Positions 23,240 through 31,723 of a stretch of DNA of 64,000 nucleotides are shown here, in pieces. The position numbers and the translations under genes were made by a program. The DNA comes from Palsa-459 sp963841965 (GTDB taxonomy: Bacteria; Actinomycetota; Acidimicrobiia; Acidimicrobiales; RAAP-2), in assembly GCA_963841965.1 (NCBI GenBank), contig CAWJES010000001.1, positions 124,001-188,000 on the forward strand, written 5' to 3'. Every line of letters begins with the position of its first letter. The stretch's first letter is position 1. The notes beneath the pieces were generated by a model that was not told the DNA's origin, did no database searches, and worked only from the letters and a program-made list of their open reading frames with translations.

Positions 23240-24760
23240 TCACACGGCCGGAGGGGTGCCCAGCGTCACGGGAATCGTGAGGTGCTGGGTGCCGCGGATG
23301 ATCCCGACCTGGACGACCTCGCCGGGATTCGACTTCGCCATGACAGCCGAGACCTGTGCTGCGGTCTTGATCTGCGTGGAGCCGATCGAGACGATCACGT
23401 CGCCCTGCTGGATGCCTGCATTGGCCGCGGGCAGCCCTTGTTGGATCTCGACCACGACCGCGCCGGTCGTGGTCGACAGGTTGTACTGGGCCGCGAGAGA
23501 GCGTGAGTTGGTCTCGATGTAGACGCCGAGGTAGCCGCCCTTTCGAGCATGCTCGGACCCGCCCTTCAGCAGCGACGGGATCAGCGAAAGGACGCGGGCG
23601 GAGGGGATGGCGAAGCCGATGTTCTGGGCGTTGGTGCCGTCGCTCGTCGTCCCGGCGACGGCCGTGTTCATCCCGATGACGCGCCCGCTCGAGTCGAGCA
23701 GCGGCCCTCCCGAGTTTCCAGGGTTGATCGCCGCGTCCGTCTGGATCATGTTGTTCAGGGTCTCGGTCGACGTGCTGGTCGAGTCCCCCGCGGTGACCGT
23801 CCTGCCCAGAGCCGACACGATGCCCTGGGTGACCGTCGGCGTCGTCGCGGACAGGCCGAGGGCGTTGCCGATGGCGACGACGGCGTCACCCACGACGAGG
23901 CTCTTGGAGTTGCCGAAGGTCACCGTCGGCAGCCCGCTCACGCCCTCGATCTGCAGCAGCGCGACGTCGGCCGAGGGATCCGTGCCCACCAGCTTCGCTG
24001 GCAGGACCGCTGTCGTGCCGGTCCGGGTCACGGTGATCGTCCCACCCTGCAGCGCTGCGGCGATCACGTGGTTGTTGGTGACGACGAGGCCGTCGCTTGA
24101 GACGATCATGCCCGAACCCTCGTCCTCCTCCTGGGCGCTGTTCACCGTCACGGACACGACGGACGGCGACACCCGGTCGACCAGTGCCGGGATCGAGGTG
24201 CCCGACGCGAGGATCGCGGCACCTGGCGCCGACGTGTTCGACTGGATCGTGACTGACTGCGATGTGTTCGATGAGCTGTTGCGGGTGAGCCACCCCACTC
24301 CCCCGCCGACGATGCCGCCCACGAGCGCGGCCACGAGGACGAGCGCGAGCCATGGGCTTCTCTGGCGGTCCTCGGTTGCCTGGTCCGCTGCACCGGCCCC
24401 CGCGGCGCCTGCAGCGACGGGGATGGCCGGCCAGGCGACCTGGCTCGCGGTGGGCGCCTCGTTGGCGGCCGTGTCAGCGGATGCGAACTCCCAGTTGGGT
24501 GCCGGCGGGGCCCACTGCGTCGGCGCCGGGGCGATGCCCTCGGGCGGCGTCACGTCACCAGATGCACCGGCAACGGAGCCGCGTGAAGCAAGGTCCGTGG
24601 TCGGATTGGACTCGACGGCGTCCTGGCCATCATGGGGATCCTGCGGGGACGGGCTCTCGACGGGGGTTTGGCTGTGCGCGACCTCGATCGGGTCGACTGT
24701 CAGCTCGGAATCCGGGCGCTTGTCACCGTCGCGGGGCTGGTCTGCGCTGAAGTCGCTCAT
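23240..24760 (-). CDS. HtrA/DegP-type membrane serine protease with PDZ domain
   Basis: The product has 506 residues. A 135-residue Pro/Ala/acidic cytoplasmic tail is followed by one membrane helix (about 136-158), a trypsin-like domain with His231 (NNHVIA), Asp265 (DPSAD) and Ser350 (GNSGGPL), and a PDZ domain (GYLGVYIETNSRSLAAQYNL to the end). It should degrade or refold damaged proteins outside the membrane, like mycobacterial HtrA/PepD. The ATG at 24760 follows CAGGAGGA; the open frame to 24823 lacks such a site. It diverges from the Arg/Gly-rich gene. Confidence 0.92.
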   Translation of the reverse strand: MSDFSADQPRDGDKRPDSELTVDPIEVAHSQTPVESPSPQDPHDGQDAVESNPTTDLASRGSVAGASGDVTPPEGIAPAPTQWAPPAPNWEFASADTAANEAPTASQVAWPAIPVAAGAAGAGAADQATEDRQRSPWLALVLVAALVGGIVGGGVGWLTRNSSSNTSQSVTIQSNTSAPGAAILASGTSIPALVDRVSPSVVSVTVNSAQEEDEGSGMIVSSDGLVVTNNHVIAAALQGGTITVTRTGTTAVLPAKLVGTDPSADVALLQIEGVSGLPTVTFGNSKSLVVGDAVVAIGNALGLSATTPTVTQGIVSALGRTVTAGDSTSTSTETLNNMIQTDAAINPGNSGGPLLDSSGRVIGMNTAVAGTTSDGTNAQNIGFAIPSARVLSLIPSLLKGGSEHARKGGYLGVYIETNSRSLAAQYNLSTTTGAVVVEIQQGLPAANAGIQQGDVIVSIGSTQIKTAAQVSAVMAKSNPGEVVQVGIIRGTQHLTIPVTLGTPPAV

Positions 24761-24866
24761 TGGTCCTCCTGGCGTCTCCGCCGAACATTCCCTGTGGGTC
24801 CCCATCCCCACTGCCTTTCGCATGGTAGGTCTCGAATTGAGAATTTCAGCCCCCGTTCAGGAACTT

Positions 24867-24884
24867 CTTAGCCAAGCGGCTAAG
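24867..24884. promoter_or_regulatory. inverted repeat just upstream of the Arg/Gly-rich protein gene
   Basis: CTTAGCC and GGCTAAG flank AAGC. The repeat ends ten bases before the GTG at 24895, so it overlaps the expected ribosome-binding region. It may be a repressor operator or an mRNA hairpin controlling translation. The flanking 24830-24866 is AT-richer and could hold the promoter. Confidence 0.4.
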
Positions 24885-24894
24885 TTGGCTCGCC

Positions 24895-26292
24895 GTGGCA
24901 CGCCGCATCGAAATCGAGCTCACAAGCAAACTGCAGGACGGTGGCTACACCTGGCGCGCAGCCGGTGCACGCCAGCCCAAGGGCGTCGTCGACGCAGGTC
25001 TGGTTCCCGATGGCGCGGCGGTCGGTGAGGTCTATCGCGCGGAGGTCGAGAGCGGCATCGACGGGGTCGAGGTCCAGTCGATCCTCCCCCGCAAGCAGGC
25101 CACGCCCCTCGACCCGAGGGGCGAGCGCATCCAGGTGATCGGGACGCCGAAGAGCGAGCCGGACATCCAGGTGACGCTGGCGTCGAAGAAGGGGCGTCGC
25201 AGCGATGGCCCGCGTGAACGGGGTCGCGGGGACGAGCGCGGACCTCGTCCGCCTCGTGGCCCGCGCGAGGGCGCGCGCGGTGCCGCGGCCGGCGCGGATC
25301 GTGGTCGCCCTGAGGGGCGCTCCGACCGAGCGCGTCCGGACAGGCCCGCGGGCGCGGAGCGTGCTGCACGTGCGGGTGCCCCGAGCAGTTCCGGTGGTGT
25401 CGGTCGCTCCGACCGTCCTGACCGCGCAGCGAGCGGCCGGACGTCGACGGGTCGACCAGGTTCCGAGCGAGGTGGTGCGGACCGGGGCAGGTCGGATCGT
25501 CGCGACACGAGACGGCCTCCCGAGATGCCGACCTCGACCGTCTACCGCAACGCGATGCTCGCGACGCTGCGTCCCGAGCAGCTGCCCATTGCAGAGCAGC
25601 TGCTCCGCGGCGGGCTGCCGGCCGTGCGCCAGGCGATCGACGAGCAGAACCGGGCCTCCGCCGCGCAGGGCCGTCCCATCGTGGCGCCCGAGACCATCCT
25701 CACGATCGCCGAGGACCTGCTCCCCCTCACCTCGCTCGCTGCGTGGAAGGACCGCGCAGCGGCCGCCCAGCAGATGGGTGCGACGATCCGGGTCCGTGAC
25801 CTCCGGGCGGTTGTGACGTCCGCGAGGACCGTCACCCTCGACGAGGAGGGACGCGCGACCTTGAAGGATCTGCAGGGCAAGCTCCACGTGAAGACCGAGG
25901 AGCTGCGCGTGCTGTGGGTCAAGCGCATCGAGTCCGCCCTCGACGACAACCGCGTCGCAGATGCGCTCGAGACGGTCTCACGCGCGCCGGACCCGGGCAC
26001 CCGCTGCCCGGCGGAGCTTGCGACGAGGCTCGCCGAGGCGGCCAGCGCAGCGCTCACCGCTGACCTTCCCCCGCAGGCATGGAACTCACTCCTGGAGGCC
26101 GTCGTCGCCTCGCCGGTGCGTCGGTCCGTCAAGCCCGTGGGCATCCCCGCCCATGAGGAGTGCCAGGCTGCGGCGGTCCGCGCAGCGGGTCACGTCCCGG
26201 CGCTGGCCAAGCTGCTCGGCATGCGCATCCCCCCGCCGCCGCCGCCATCGGCCGCGAAGCGCCCTGCGCTCAGCGGTCGTCGCTCATCCTGA
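24895..26292 (+). CDS. Arg/Gly-rich protein with conserved-looking N- and C-terminal domains, unknown function
   Basis: The product has 465 residues. Residues 1-75 form a compact beta-rich domain (ARRIEIELTSKLQDGGYTWR ... GAAVGEVYRAEVESGIDG). Residues about 98-210 are disordered and dominated by Arg, Gly, Asp and Pro (RGRGDERGPRPPRGPREGAR), like RNA-binding RGG regions. Residues 211-450 are helical (STVYRNAMLATLRPEQLPIA onward), ending in a proline run. I cannot name a family; an RNA- or ribosome-linked role is only a guess from the RG tract. The start is GTG. The last 23 bases overlap the convergent GNAT gene. Confidence 0.7.
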   Translation: MARRIEIELTSKLQDGGYTWRAAGARQPKGVVDAGLVPDGAAVGEVYRAEVESGIDGVEVQSILPRKQATPLDPRGERIQVIGTPKSEPDIQVTLASKKGRRSDGPRERGRGDERGPRPPRGPREGARGAAAGADRGRPEGRSDRARPDRPAGAERAARAGAPSSSGGVGRSDRPDRAASGRTSTGRPGSERGGADRGRSDRRDTRRPPEMPTSTVYRNAMLATLRPEQLPIAEQLLRGGLPAVRQAIDEQNRASAAQGRPIVAPETILTIAEDLLPLTSLAAWKDRAAAAQQMGATIRVRDLRAVVTSARTVTLDEEGRATLKDLQGKLHVKTEELRVLWVKRIESALDDNRVADALETVSRAPDPGTRCPAELATRLAEAASAALTADLPPQAWNSLLEAVVASPVRRSVKPVGIPAHEECQAAAVRAAGHVPALAKLLGMRIPPPPPPSAAKRPALSGRRSS

Positions 26293-26734
26293 GAAGCCTG
26301 GCGCGGAACCCCGCTGCCTCGAGCAGCGACTTCACCGTCTGATCTCCTGGCAGCGCCAGCGCCTCGAACCGCGCGCGCTGGTCCGAGGCGAGCGCCTGGG
26401 CGGCAGCCAGCAGCTCGCTGCCGATCCGGCGCCGCCTGAGGGATCGCTCGGTATGGATCCCGAGCAGGTCGATGCCGTCATCTGAGTGCACGAGGACGGC
26501 GAAGGCGACGAGACGGCCCTCAAGCTCGGCGACGAGTGTCGTGGCGCCCAGCGACGTGCCCGCGCACAGCGCGGCCGTGAGCGCGTCAGGCGACGTCGAG
26601 GCGGGCAGCCCGAGCTCTGTGAGCAGGAAGGCCCCGCCTCGCAGCTGGAGGAGCCTTTCGAGCGCATCGCCGACGAGCGGGAGGAGTTCCTCGATGTCCG
26701 CGATCTGCGCTGTGCGGACCTCGAGGTCAGGCAC
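26270..26734 (-). CDS. GNAT-family N-acetyltransferase
   Basis: The product is 154 residues. GTG at 26734 is chosen because it overlaps the previous gene's end by 8 bases and gives a family-like start (VPDLEVRTAQIADIEELLPL). The acetyl-CoA loop is in IHTERSLRRRRIGSELLAAA after strands TLVAELEGRLVAFAVLV and GIDLLGIHTE. The substrate is unknown. It is the last gene of a three-gene minus operon (27654 down to 26270). Confidence 0.78.
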   Translation of the reverse strand: MPDLEVRTAQIADIEELLPLVGDALERLLQLRGGAFLLTELGLPASTSPDALTAALCAGTSLGATTLVAELEGRLVAFAVLVHSDDGIDLLGIHTERSLRRRRIGSELLAAAQALASDQRARFEALALPGDQTVKSLLEAAGFRARLLRMSDDR

Positions 26735-27203
26735 CGCTGTCGTCGAGCTGCGCGAGCTTGCGCAAGATCGTCTGGCGGTTCCTCGCAGCCGCCTCGTACT
26801 GCGCGACGCGCGTGCGCTCCGCTGCATTGAGCCCGGGGAGCAGCGGGACGATCTGGGACGCCGACAGCACGTCGTAGTCGGCGATGACGTCGTCGGGCGG
26901 AGGCCCGGCGTCGCGGCGGGCCTCCGGGTGCGTGTCACGGCGTGCGTGGGGTGCTCCCGGCGAGGATGACGGCTCGCTGTCGGTCCGGCGCCGGAACTCA
27001 GCGGCGCCGAAGCGGACGGAGAGCTCGCCGAGGGCCCTCGCCTGGCGAAGCGCGGTGTCGACTCGCGCGCGTCCGCGAAGGGCGGCACCCTTCGGATCGC
27101 CGAGCACGTTGAACGCCGCGTCGATTGGAGCGAAGACGAGCAGCTCGATGATGTTGGGCTCGGGCCGCTGGGCCTCCTCGTCGATTGGATCAGACACAGT
27201 CAC
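26727..27203 (-). CDS. hypothetical protein with C-terminal helical module (DUF8129-like)
   Basis: The product has 158 residues and a GTG start overlapping the upstream DUF4193 gene by 14 bases. The N-terminal 65 residues hold NIIELLVFAPIDAAFNVLGD. A charged linker follows. The C-terminal 45 residues, DYDVLSASQIVPLLPGLNAA onward with ERTRVAQYEAAARNRQTILR, match a small actinobacterial helical module seen at the ends of many unrelated proteins, probably a binding unit. The name is from memory of the pattern; the overall function is unknown. Confidence 0.62.
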   Translation of the reverse strand: MTVSDPIDEEAQRPEPNIIELLVFAPIDAAFNVLGDPKGAALRGRARVDTALRQARALGELSVRFGAAEFRRRTDSEPSSSPGAPHARRDTHPEARRDAGPPPDDVIADYDVLSASQIVPLLPGLNAAERTRVAQYEAAARNRQTILRKLAQLDDSGA

Positions 27204-27654
27204 GGCACAGCTGCCGCTTCGGGTCGGCGAGTTGGCTCGACTTCTTGATGAGGAAGCAGTTCGAGCAGCGGAACTCGTCGGCCTGCTTCGGAAGCACGGT
27301 GTCCGGCTTCTCCGTGCGGTCCTCGGCGTCGACGCCCTCCTCGTCCTCGGGCTCGTCCTCGACCACCATCCGGCTCTTCAGGATCTCGTCGAGGGACTCC
27401 TCGACATCATCCTCGTTCAGCAGCTCGATGTCGTCGTCCTCGCCCTCGACTGCGGGGCGCTCGACGGCCTCTGCCTCCTCGACGGCCTCCTCGTCCTCCT
27501 CGACGACCAGGACGTCCTCGTCGTCGTCGCCGAGCACGACGACTTCGTCGTCCTCAAGCTCGTCGTCCAGTTCCGCGTCGATCTCCGATTCGTCGATTTC
27601 GACGAGCTCGTCGAGCTCTCCTTCGGTCTCCTCGGCGTCAAACTCTTGGGTCAT
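27190..27654 (-). CDS. DUF4193-like acidic zinc-finger protein
   Basis: The product is 154 residues starting MTQEFDAEETEGELDEL; ATG at 27654 follows AGAGGA. Residues 1-110 are almost entirely Asp, Glu and hydrophobics (VVVLGDDDEDVLVVEEDEEA). The C-terminus has a zinc-ribbon: CSNC near residue 132 and CRDC at the end, with LADPKRQL between. This fits the actinobacterial DUF4193 group, which is usually near 100 residues; the longer acidic part is unusual. The role is unknown; acid tails with zinc ribbons suggest contact with RNA polymerase or ribosomes (inference). Confidence 0.75.
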   Translation of the reverse strand: MTQEFDAEETEGELDELVEIDESEIDAELDDELEDDEVVVLGDDDEDVLVVEEDEEAVEEAEAVERPAVEGEDDDIELLNEDDVEESLDEILKSRMVVEDEPEDEEGVDAEDRTEKPDTVLPKQADEFRCSNCFLIKKSSQLADPKRQLCRDCV

Positions 27655-27952
27655 GAATTCCTCTGGTCGAGATGCGCGGAGGATCATATATGCCGTTCAG
27701 GGCGGAGAATCGGTGGGGCCGCGCGACCGTTGGGGTGAAGGCGGGGCCCGGGGACCTTTGGTGCCGTCGATGCGGGCGCAAATCGCACGCCCGCGTCGAC
27801 GTTGTCTACTCGGTCTCCCGGGCCTCTCCTCCGCCCTCGAATGCGTCCGACTTGTCGCTTGCTCTCGCAGGTGGCGAACCGGGTCGCGTCGGGATTATTG
27901 CAACGCGACCGTTCCGTGTCAAAGGTGACACGCCGGGCCGCTCAGCGCCCGC
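27655..27952. other. intergenic region upstream of the DUF4193-like gene
   Basis: No gene is supported in these 298 bases. On the minus strand a TATGAT hexamer (27688-27683) lies about 30 bases before the DUF4193 ATG and could be a -10 element; no clear -35 is seen. The far end holds a small inverted repeat at 27916-27931, close to the stop of the ThyX-like gene. Confidence 0.4.
27916..27931 (-). terminator. small inverted repeat downstream of the ThyX-like gene
   Basis: GTGTCA (27916-27921) and TGACAC (27926-27931) flank a four-base loop, 21 bases after the ThyX-like stop on the minus strand. There is no T-run, and the stem is short, so it could instead be an operator. Confidence 0.3.
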
Positions 27953-29575
27953 TCAGCCGCCGGGCGTCCGACCGAGGCGACGGGCCTCGGCGCGTCGCTC
28001 GCCCTCGAGGCGCTCGAGGTCGGTGACCCCGTAGTCGACGTGCGACATGGCCTCGGCGAGGGCCCTGTGGCCCGCGACCGAGGCGATCTGACGGTGCATC
28101 TCCTGGGCGACCCGCCGGTAGGACGGATGGCCCTGTGGGCCGCTGCGCAGCTCCAGGACGTGCATGGCCTCGCGGGCGTTCATCTGCATCACGTATCGGA
28201 TGCGGTAGGCGAGGGCCACCGCGTAGCCGGCCTCGTCGGGGAGGTGCGCGCTGATCGCGTCGTGCAGGGCGAGGGACCGTCCGAGCGAGTCGACGTAGGT
28301 GTCCGCGCACCCGGCCTCCTCCAAGGTGGCGGGCACGTCGTAGCCGAGCTCGCACCCGAGGGGCTGCCAGTCGACGGTGCAGAGGCGGTGGCGCTGGAGG
28401 TCCCGGAAGGCCCCGTAGTCAGTGACGAGCTCGAACCGGTAATCCGTCCGCTCGAAGGCCCGACCGGGCCGGTGGCGGCGGTTCGACCGGTCCCCCACGT
28501 ACGCGGCGAGCAGGGAGACCTTCTCGTCGTGGCTCAGCGCCCGCACGGCGGCGAGTATCGAGGCCTCGGAGCCCGCGGCGTGGGCGAAGCAGGCCGCGGC
28601 GAGCACCTTGTCCTCGCCGTCGGGGTCGAAGTCGAGGAGGAGGACCTCGGGAGCCTCGGGCTGATCGCCCGGGTCGGGGTCAAGCAGCTGATGCACGCGG
28701 TGCGCAGTCGCCTCGCGGGTGTCGGCGAGGTAGTCGGACCACTCGCCGCCGCGCTCGGGCACGTCGACACGGCGCAGGAAGGACGGAATGACCTTGCGAA
28801 GCTCGGTGAGCATCATCGCGGCGTACGCGCGGGCCTCGGGCAGCGGATGCGCGCGCATCCGGAGCAGCAGCTGCTCGTAGCCCTGCCCCGTCCCGTAGAT
28901 GCCGACGTTGGAGAGCGACGCGGCGGGCAGGATCCCCCGCACAGCGTCGAGTGCCTTGGCCCTGACCGCCTGGCGGTGGACGAAGTCGCTGTCCTCGTCG
29001 GACTTGGGGTACCGCGTGTGCAGCCACGACTGGACGGCGCCGAGCAGGGCGCCGTAGGTGTCGAACATGCGGTCCATGTCACCCACGTACCGGGCTCCCA
29101 GCGGCGAGTCGAGGACGTTGGGCGGGCGGTAGTAGCGGTAGTGGCCCGAGGGGAGCCGCTGGTCGTACGCGAGGTAGCGCGTCGACTGCTCGAGGTAGCT
29201 CATCAGCCGGCCCCACTCGAGGATCTTGGTCAGCAGGTTGCTCGACTGCTCGCAGGCGAGGTGCACGCCGCCGAGCTGGGCGACCGAGTCGTCGCCGTAC
29301 TCGAAGAAGACCCGCTCGTAGAGCTCCTCGGCGCGTCGGAGTCCGACGGTCGCGTCGAAGGTCACGTCGCCCGTCAGGTCCAGGTCCCCCACGAACTCGT
29401 CGAGGAACAGCCGGCGGAGGGACTTGGGGCTCCGCGAGTACCGAGCGAAGAGGGCTCCCTTCACGACCTCGGGGAGGTTGACGAGGGCGAACACGGGCTG
29501 GTCCAGGTTCGTGAAGTACCGGCGCAGGATGCCCGATTCCTCCTCCGTGAACTGCTCCGAGACGTAGGGATGCAT
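27953..29575 (-). CDS. long ThyX-like (FAD-dependent thymidylate synthase family) protein
   Basis: The product has 540 residues, more than twice a standard ThyX (about 220-250). Two ThyX-related halves can be seen. The N-half has FFEYGDDSVAQLGGVHLACE and MSYLEQSTRYLAY, like the NExSxRY end of the ThyX motif but without RHR. The C-half has AFRDLQRHRLCTVDWQPLG, which keeps RHR but lacks the following NExSxRY. Each half is thus degenerate in a different part of the active site. It may be inactive as a thymidylate synthase or may work as an internal dimer. It is the last gene of the proteasome-Tat-helicase run, 12 bases after helY. Confidence 0.78.
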   Translation of the reverse strand: MHPYVSEQFTEEESGILRRYFTNLDQPVFALVNLPEVVKGALFARYSRSPKSLRRLFLDEFVGDLDLTGDVTFDATVGLRRAEELYERVFFEYGDDSVAQLGGVHLACEQSSNLLTKILEWGRLMSYLEQSTRYLAYDQRLPSGHYRYYRPPNVLDSPLGARYVGDMDRMFDTYGALLGAVQSWLHTRYPKSDEDSDFVHRQAVRAKALDAVRGILPAASLSNVGIYGTGQGYEQLLLRMRAHPLPEARAYAAMMLTELRKVIPSFLRRVDVPERGGEWSDYLADTREATAHRVHQLLDPDPGDQPEAPEVLLLDFDPDGEDKVLAAACFAHAAGSEASILAAVRALSHDEKVSLLAAYVGDRSNRRHRPGRAFERTDYRFELVTDYGAFRDLQRHRLCTVDWQPLGCELGYDVPATLEEAGCADTYVDSLGRSLALHDAISAHLPDEAGYAVALAYRIRYVMQMNAREAMHVLELRSGPQGHPSYRRVAQEMHRQIASVAGHRALAEAMSHVDYGVTDLERLEGERRAEARRLGRTPGG

Positions 29576-29587
29576 GGAAACTCGACC

Positions 29588-31712
29588 TTAGATGCCGGCC
29601 TGCGCCGGATCGGTGAATGTCGGTGCCAGGTGCGCCACCACGCTCCGGACGAGCAGCCGGACCGCCTCGTCGGCGCTCGCCGAGACTCCGGGATCGTCGG
29701 TCAGGCGGGCCACCTGCTCGCAGAGGTCCGCCACTTGCCGCACGATGCGCACAAAGTCCCCCGGTGCCACCTCGCCGGCGTCCCGGGCCACGATGGCCAG
29801 GGCGTCGCTCAGGGAGGCTCCGCGGGCCCAGGCGCTGATCGAGGCGGCCGCTTGGGGCTCGGGGTACTTCGTGTGGGGCACGAGGTGGATCTCCTCGATG
29901 CCCGACAGTCGAGCCGAGAGGAGGGAGAGCGCGCCGAGCCGGTCGTCGAGCACGGCCCGGCGCTGCTGTCCCAGGCGGTCCTTCACGGGGGCCCGGCGCC
30001 CCTTGGAGGCGGGTGCGTGGCCCTGGGCCGCCCTGCGAGCCCGCCGCGGCTCGAAGACGAAGGCCGAGAGCACGCCGGCGATGAGTGAGGGCTCGAGCCC
30101 CTCCAAGAGGCCGTCGGCGATGGTCTCGGCGACGAGGAGGTCGGCCTCGTGGTACACGCCGCGGAGGATCCGTCCGGGTTCGGTGAGCTCCCAGCCCTTG
30201 ACGTACCCGAACTCCTCGAGGACCGCGAGGCGCCGGGCGAGTGTCTCGGTGATGGGCCGGCGCGCCGGGCTCGCGCGGCGGTTCGCCTCGAACTGGGCGT
30301 AGCTGCGCGCGAGCACCTCGAGGGCGGTCGGCCTGTCGAACCGCCCGACGAGGTTCGCCGTGAGGTTGTACGTGGGCCGGAACGAGCTGTGGAGGTCCGG
30401 CGGGGGCGCCAGGGCCACCCTGGACATGTCCGAGAATGGGGTCTCCGGACTGAAGACGACGACCGAGTGCCCCTCGTCATCCAGGCCGCGCCGCCCGGCA
30501 CGGCCCGTCAGCTGCATGTACTCCCCCGAGGTGAGCGTCGCGCGCCCCGACCCGCCGTACTTGCTGAACCGCTCGATCACGACGGTCCGGGCTGGCATGT
30601 TGATTCCGAGCGAGAGGGTCTCGGTGGCGAACACCGCGCCCAGGAGCCCCTCCGTGAAGCACTGCTCGACTGCCGCCTTCATGGAGGGCACCATGCCCGC
30701 ATGGTGCGCGGCCACACCGGATTCGAGCGCCTCGAGCCACTCATGCCAACCGAGCGCCTCGAGGTCCTCGTCCCCCAGGTCCGCGGTCTTCTCCTCCGCG
30801 ATTGCACGGATGCGCCGCCGTGCGGAACGGTCGATCAGGCGGAGGCCCTCGCGGACGCACTGGCGGACGGCGTCCTCGCAGGCAGCCCTGGAGAAGATGA
30901 AGTAGATGCAGGGCAGGAGGCCAGTGCGCTCGAGCAGGTCGATGACTTCGGTGCGGCGCGGCCCCCGGATCGGCGACGGCGCGGCCGACCTGCGCTGCTG
31001 CCACTGCGGACCGGGTCTCGATCGGCGCGACGATCGCAGCAGCGCGTCGATCCGCCTGCCTTCCGGGCTGATGCTGCGTCCGTCGAGCAGGTCGACGAGC
31101 ACGCTCGAGGGATCGCCGCGGCGGACGATCGCGACGTGGTGGTGCAGGTCGATCGGCCGGTTCCGCTCCACGATCACCTTGAGGCCGCCGCGCACGGAGC
31201 GAAGCCACTCCCCCAGCACGCTCGCATTCGCGACGGTCGCCGAGAGGCAGATGAACGTGACATCGGGCGGGGTGAGGATCAGCACCTCCTCCCAGACGCC
31301 GCCGCGATAGGGATCCTGCAGGAAGTGGACCTCGTCGAGGATGACGACGCCCAGGCCCTCCAGCTGGTGCGACTCCGTGAGGAGCATGTTGCGGAGCACC
31401 TCGGTCGTCATCACGACGATCGGGGCCGAGGGACGGATCGAGGCGTCGCCGGTGAGGAGGCCGACCTCAGTTCGCCGTGCTCCGCGCACAGCTCGGCGAA
31501 CTTCTGGTTCGAGAGGGCCTTCAGGGGCGTGGTGTAGTACGCCTTGCGCTCCTGGGCGCGGGCCCTGCGCACGCCGTAGGAGGCGACCAGCGTCTTTCCC
31601 GATCCGGTCGGGGCGCTCACAGTACTGAGTCCCCGGCGTCGAGCGCGTCGATGGCGTCGACTTGGAAGTCGTCGAGCTCGAAACCGAGCTCGTCGATGAA
31701 GTCGTCGCGCAT
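29588..31712 (-). CDS. helY: Ski2-like DEAD/DEAH-box helicase (HelY-type), two frameshifts
   Basis: The helicase is spread over three frames. ATG 31712 begins MRDDFIDELGFELDDFQVDA; the frame ends at TGA 31619-31617. One extra G there (CTGTGAGC to CTGGTGAGC) continues into VSAPTGSGKTLVASYG (Walker A). Near 31465-31475 a second missing base separates FAELCAEHG from EVGLLTGDASI. The rest is intact: LDEVHFLQ (DEVH), LSATVAN, ATETLSLGINMPARTVV, LTGRAGRRG and a DSHCT-like C-terminus. Corrected length is 708 residues, shorter than the roughly 900 of M. tuberculosis HelY. A role in RNA turnover is likely. It sits beside tatC as in mycobacteria. Confidence 0.87.
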
Positions 31713-31723
31713 CGAGGCGATGG

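Noticed and set aside
25205..25816. Plus-strand open frame in another frame of the Arg/Gly-rich gene
   Set aside because: The repetitive GC-rich region is open in several frames; only the 24895-26292 frame has folded-domain sequence on both sides.
28040..30088. 682-codon open frame on the plus strand
   Set aside because: It is antisense to the ThyX-like and helY genes and comes from GC-rich codon bias; it has no family features or ribosome site.
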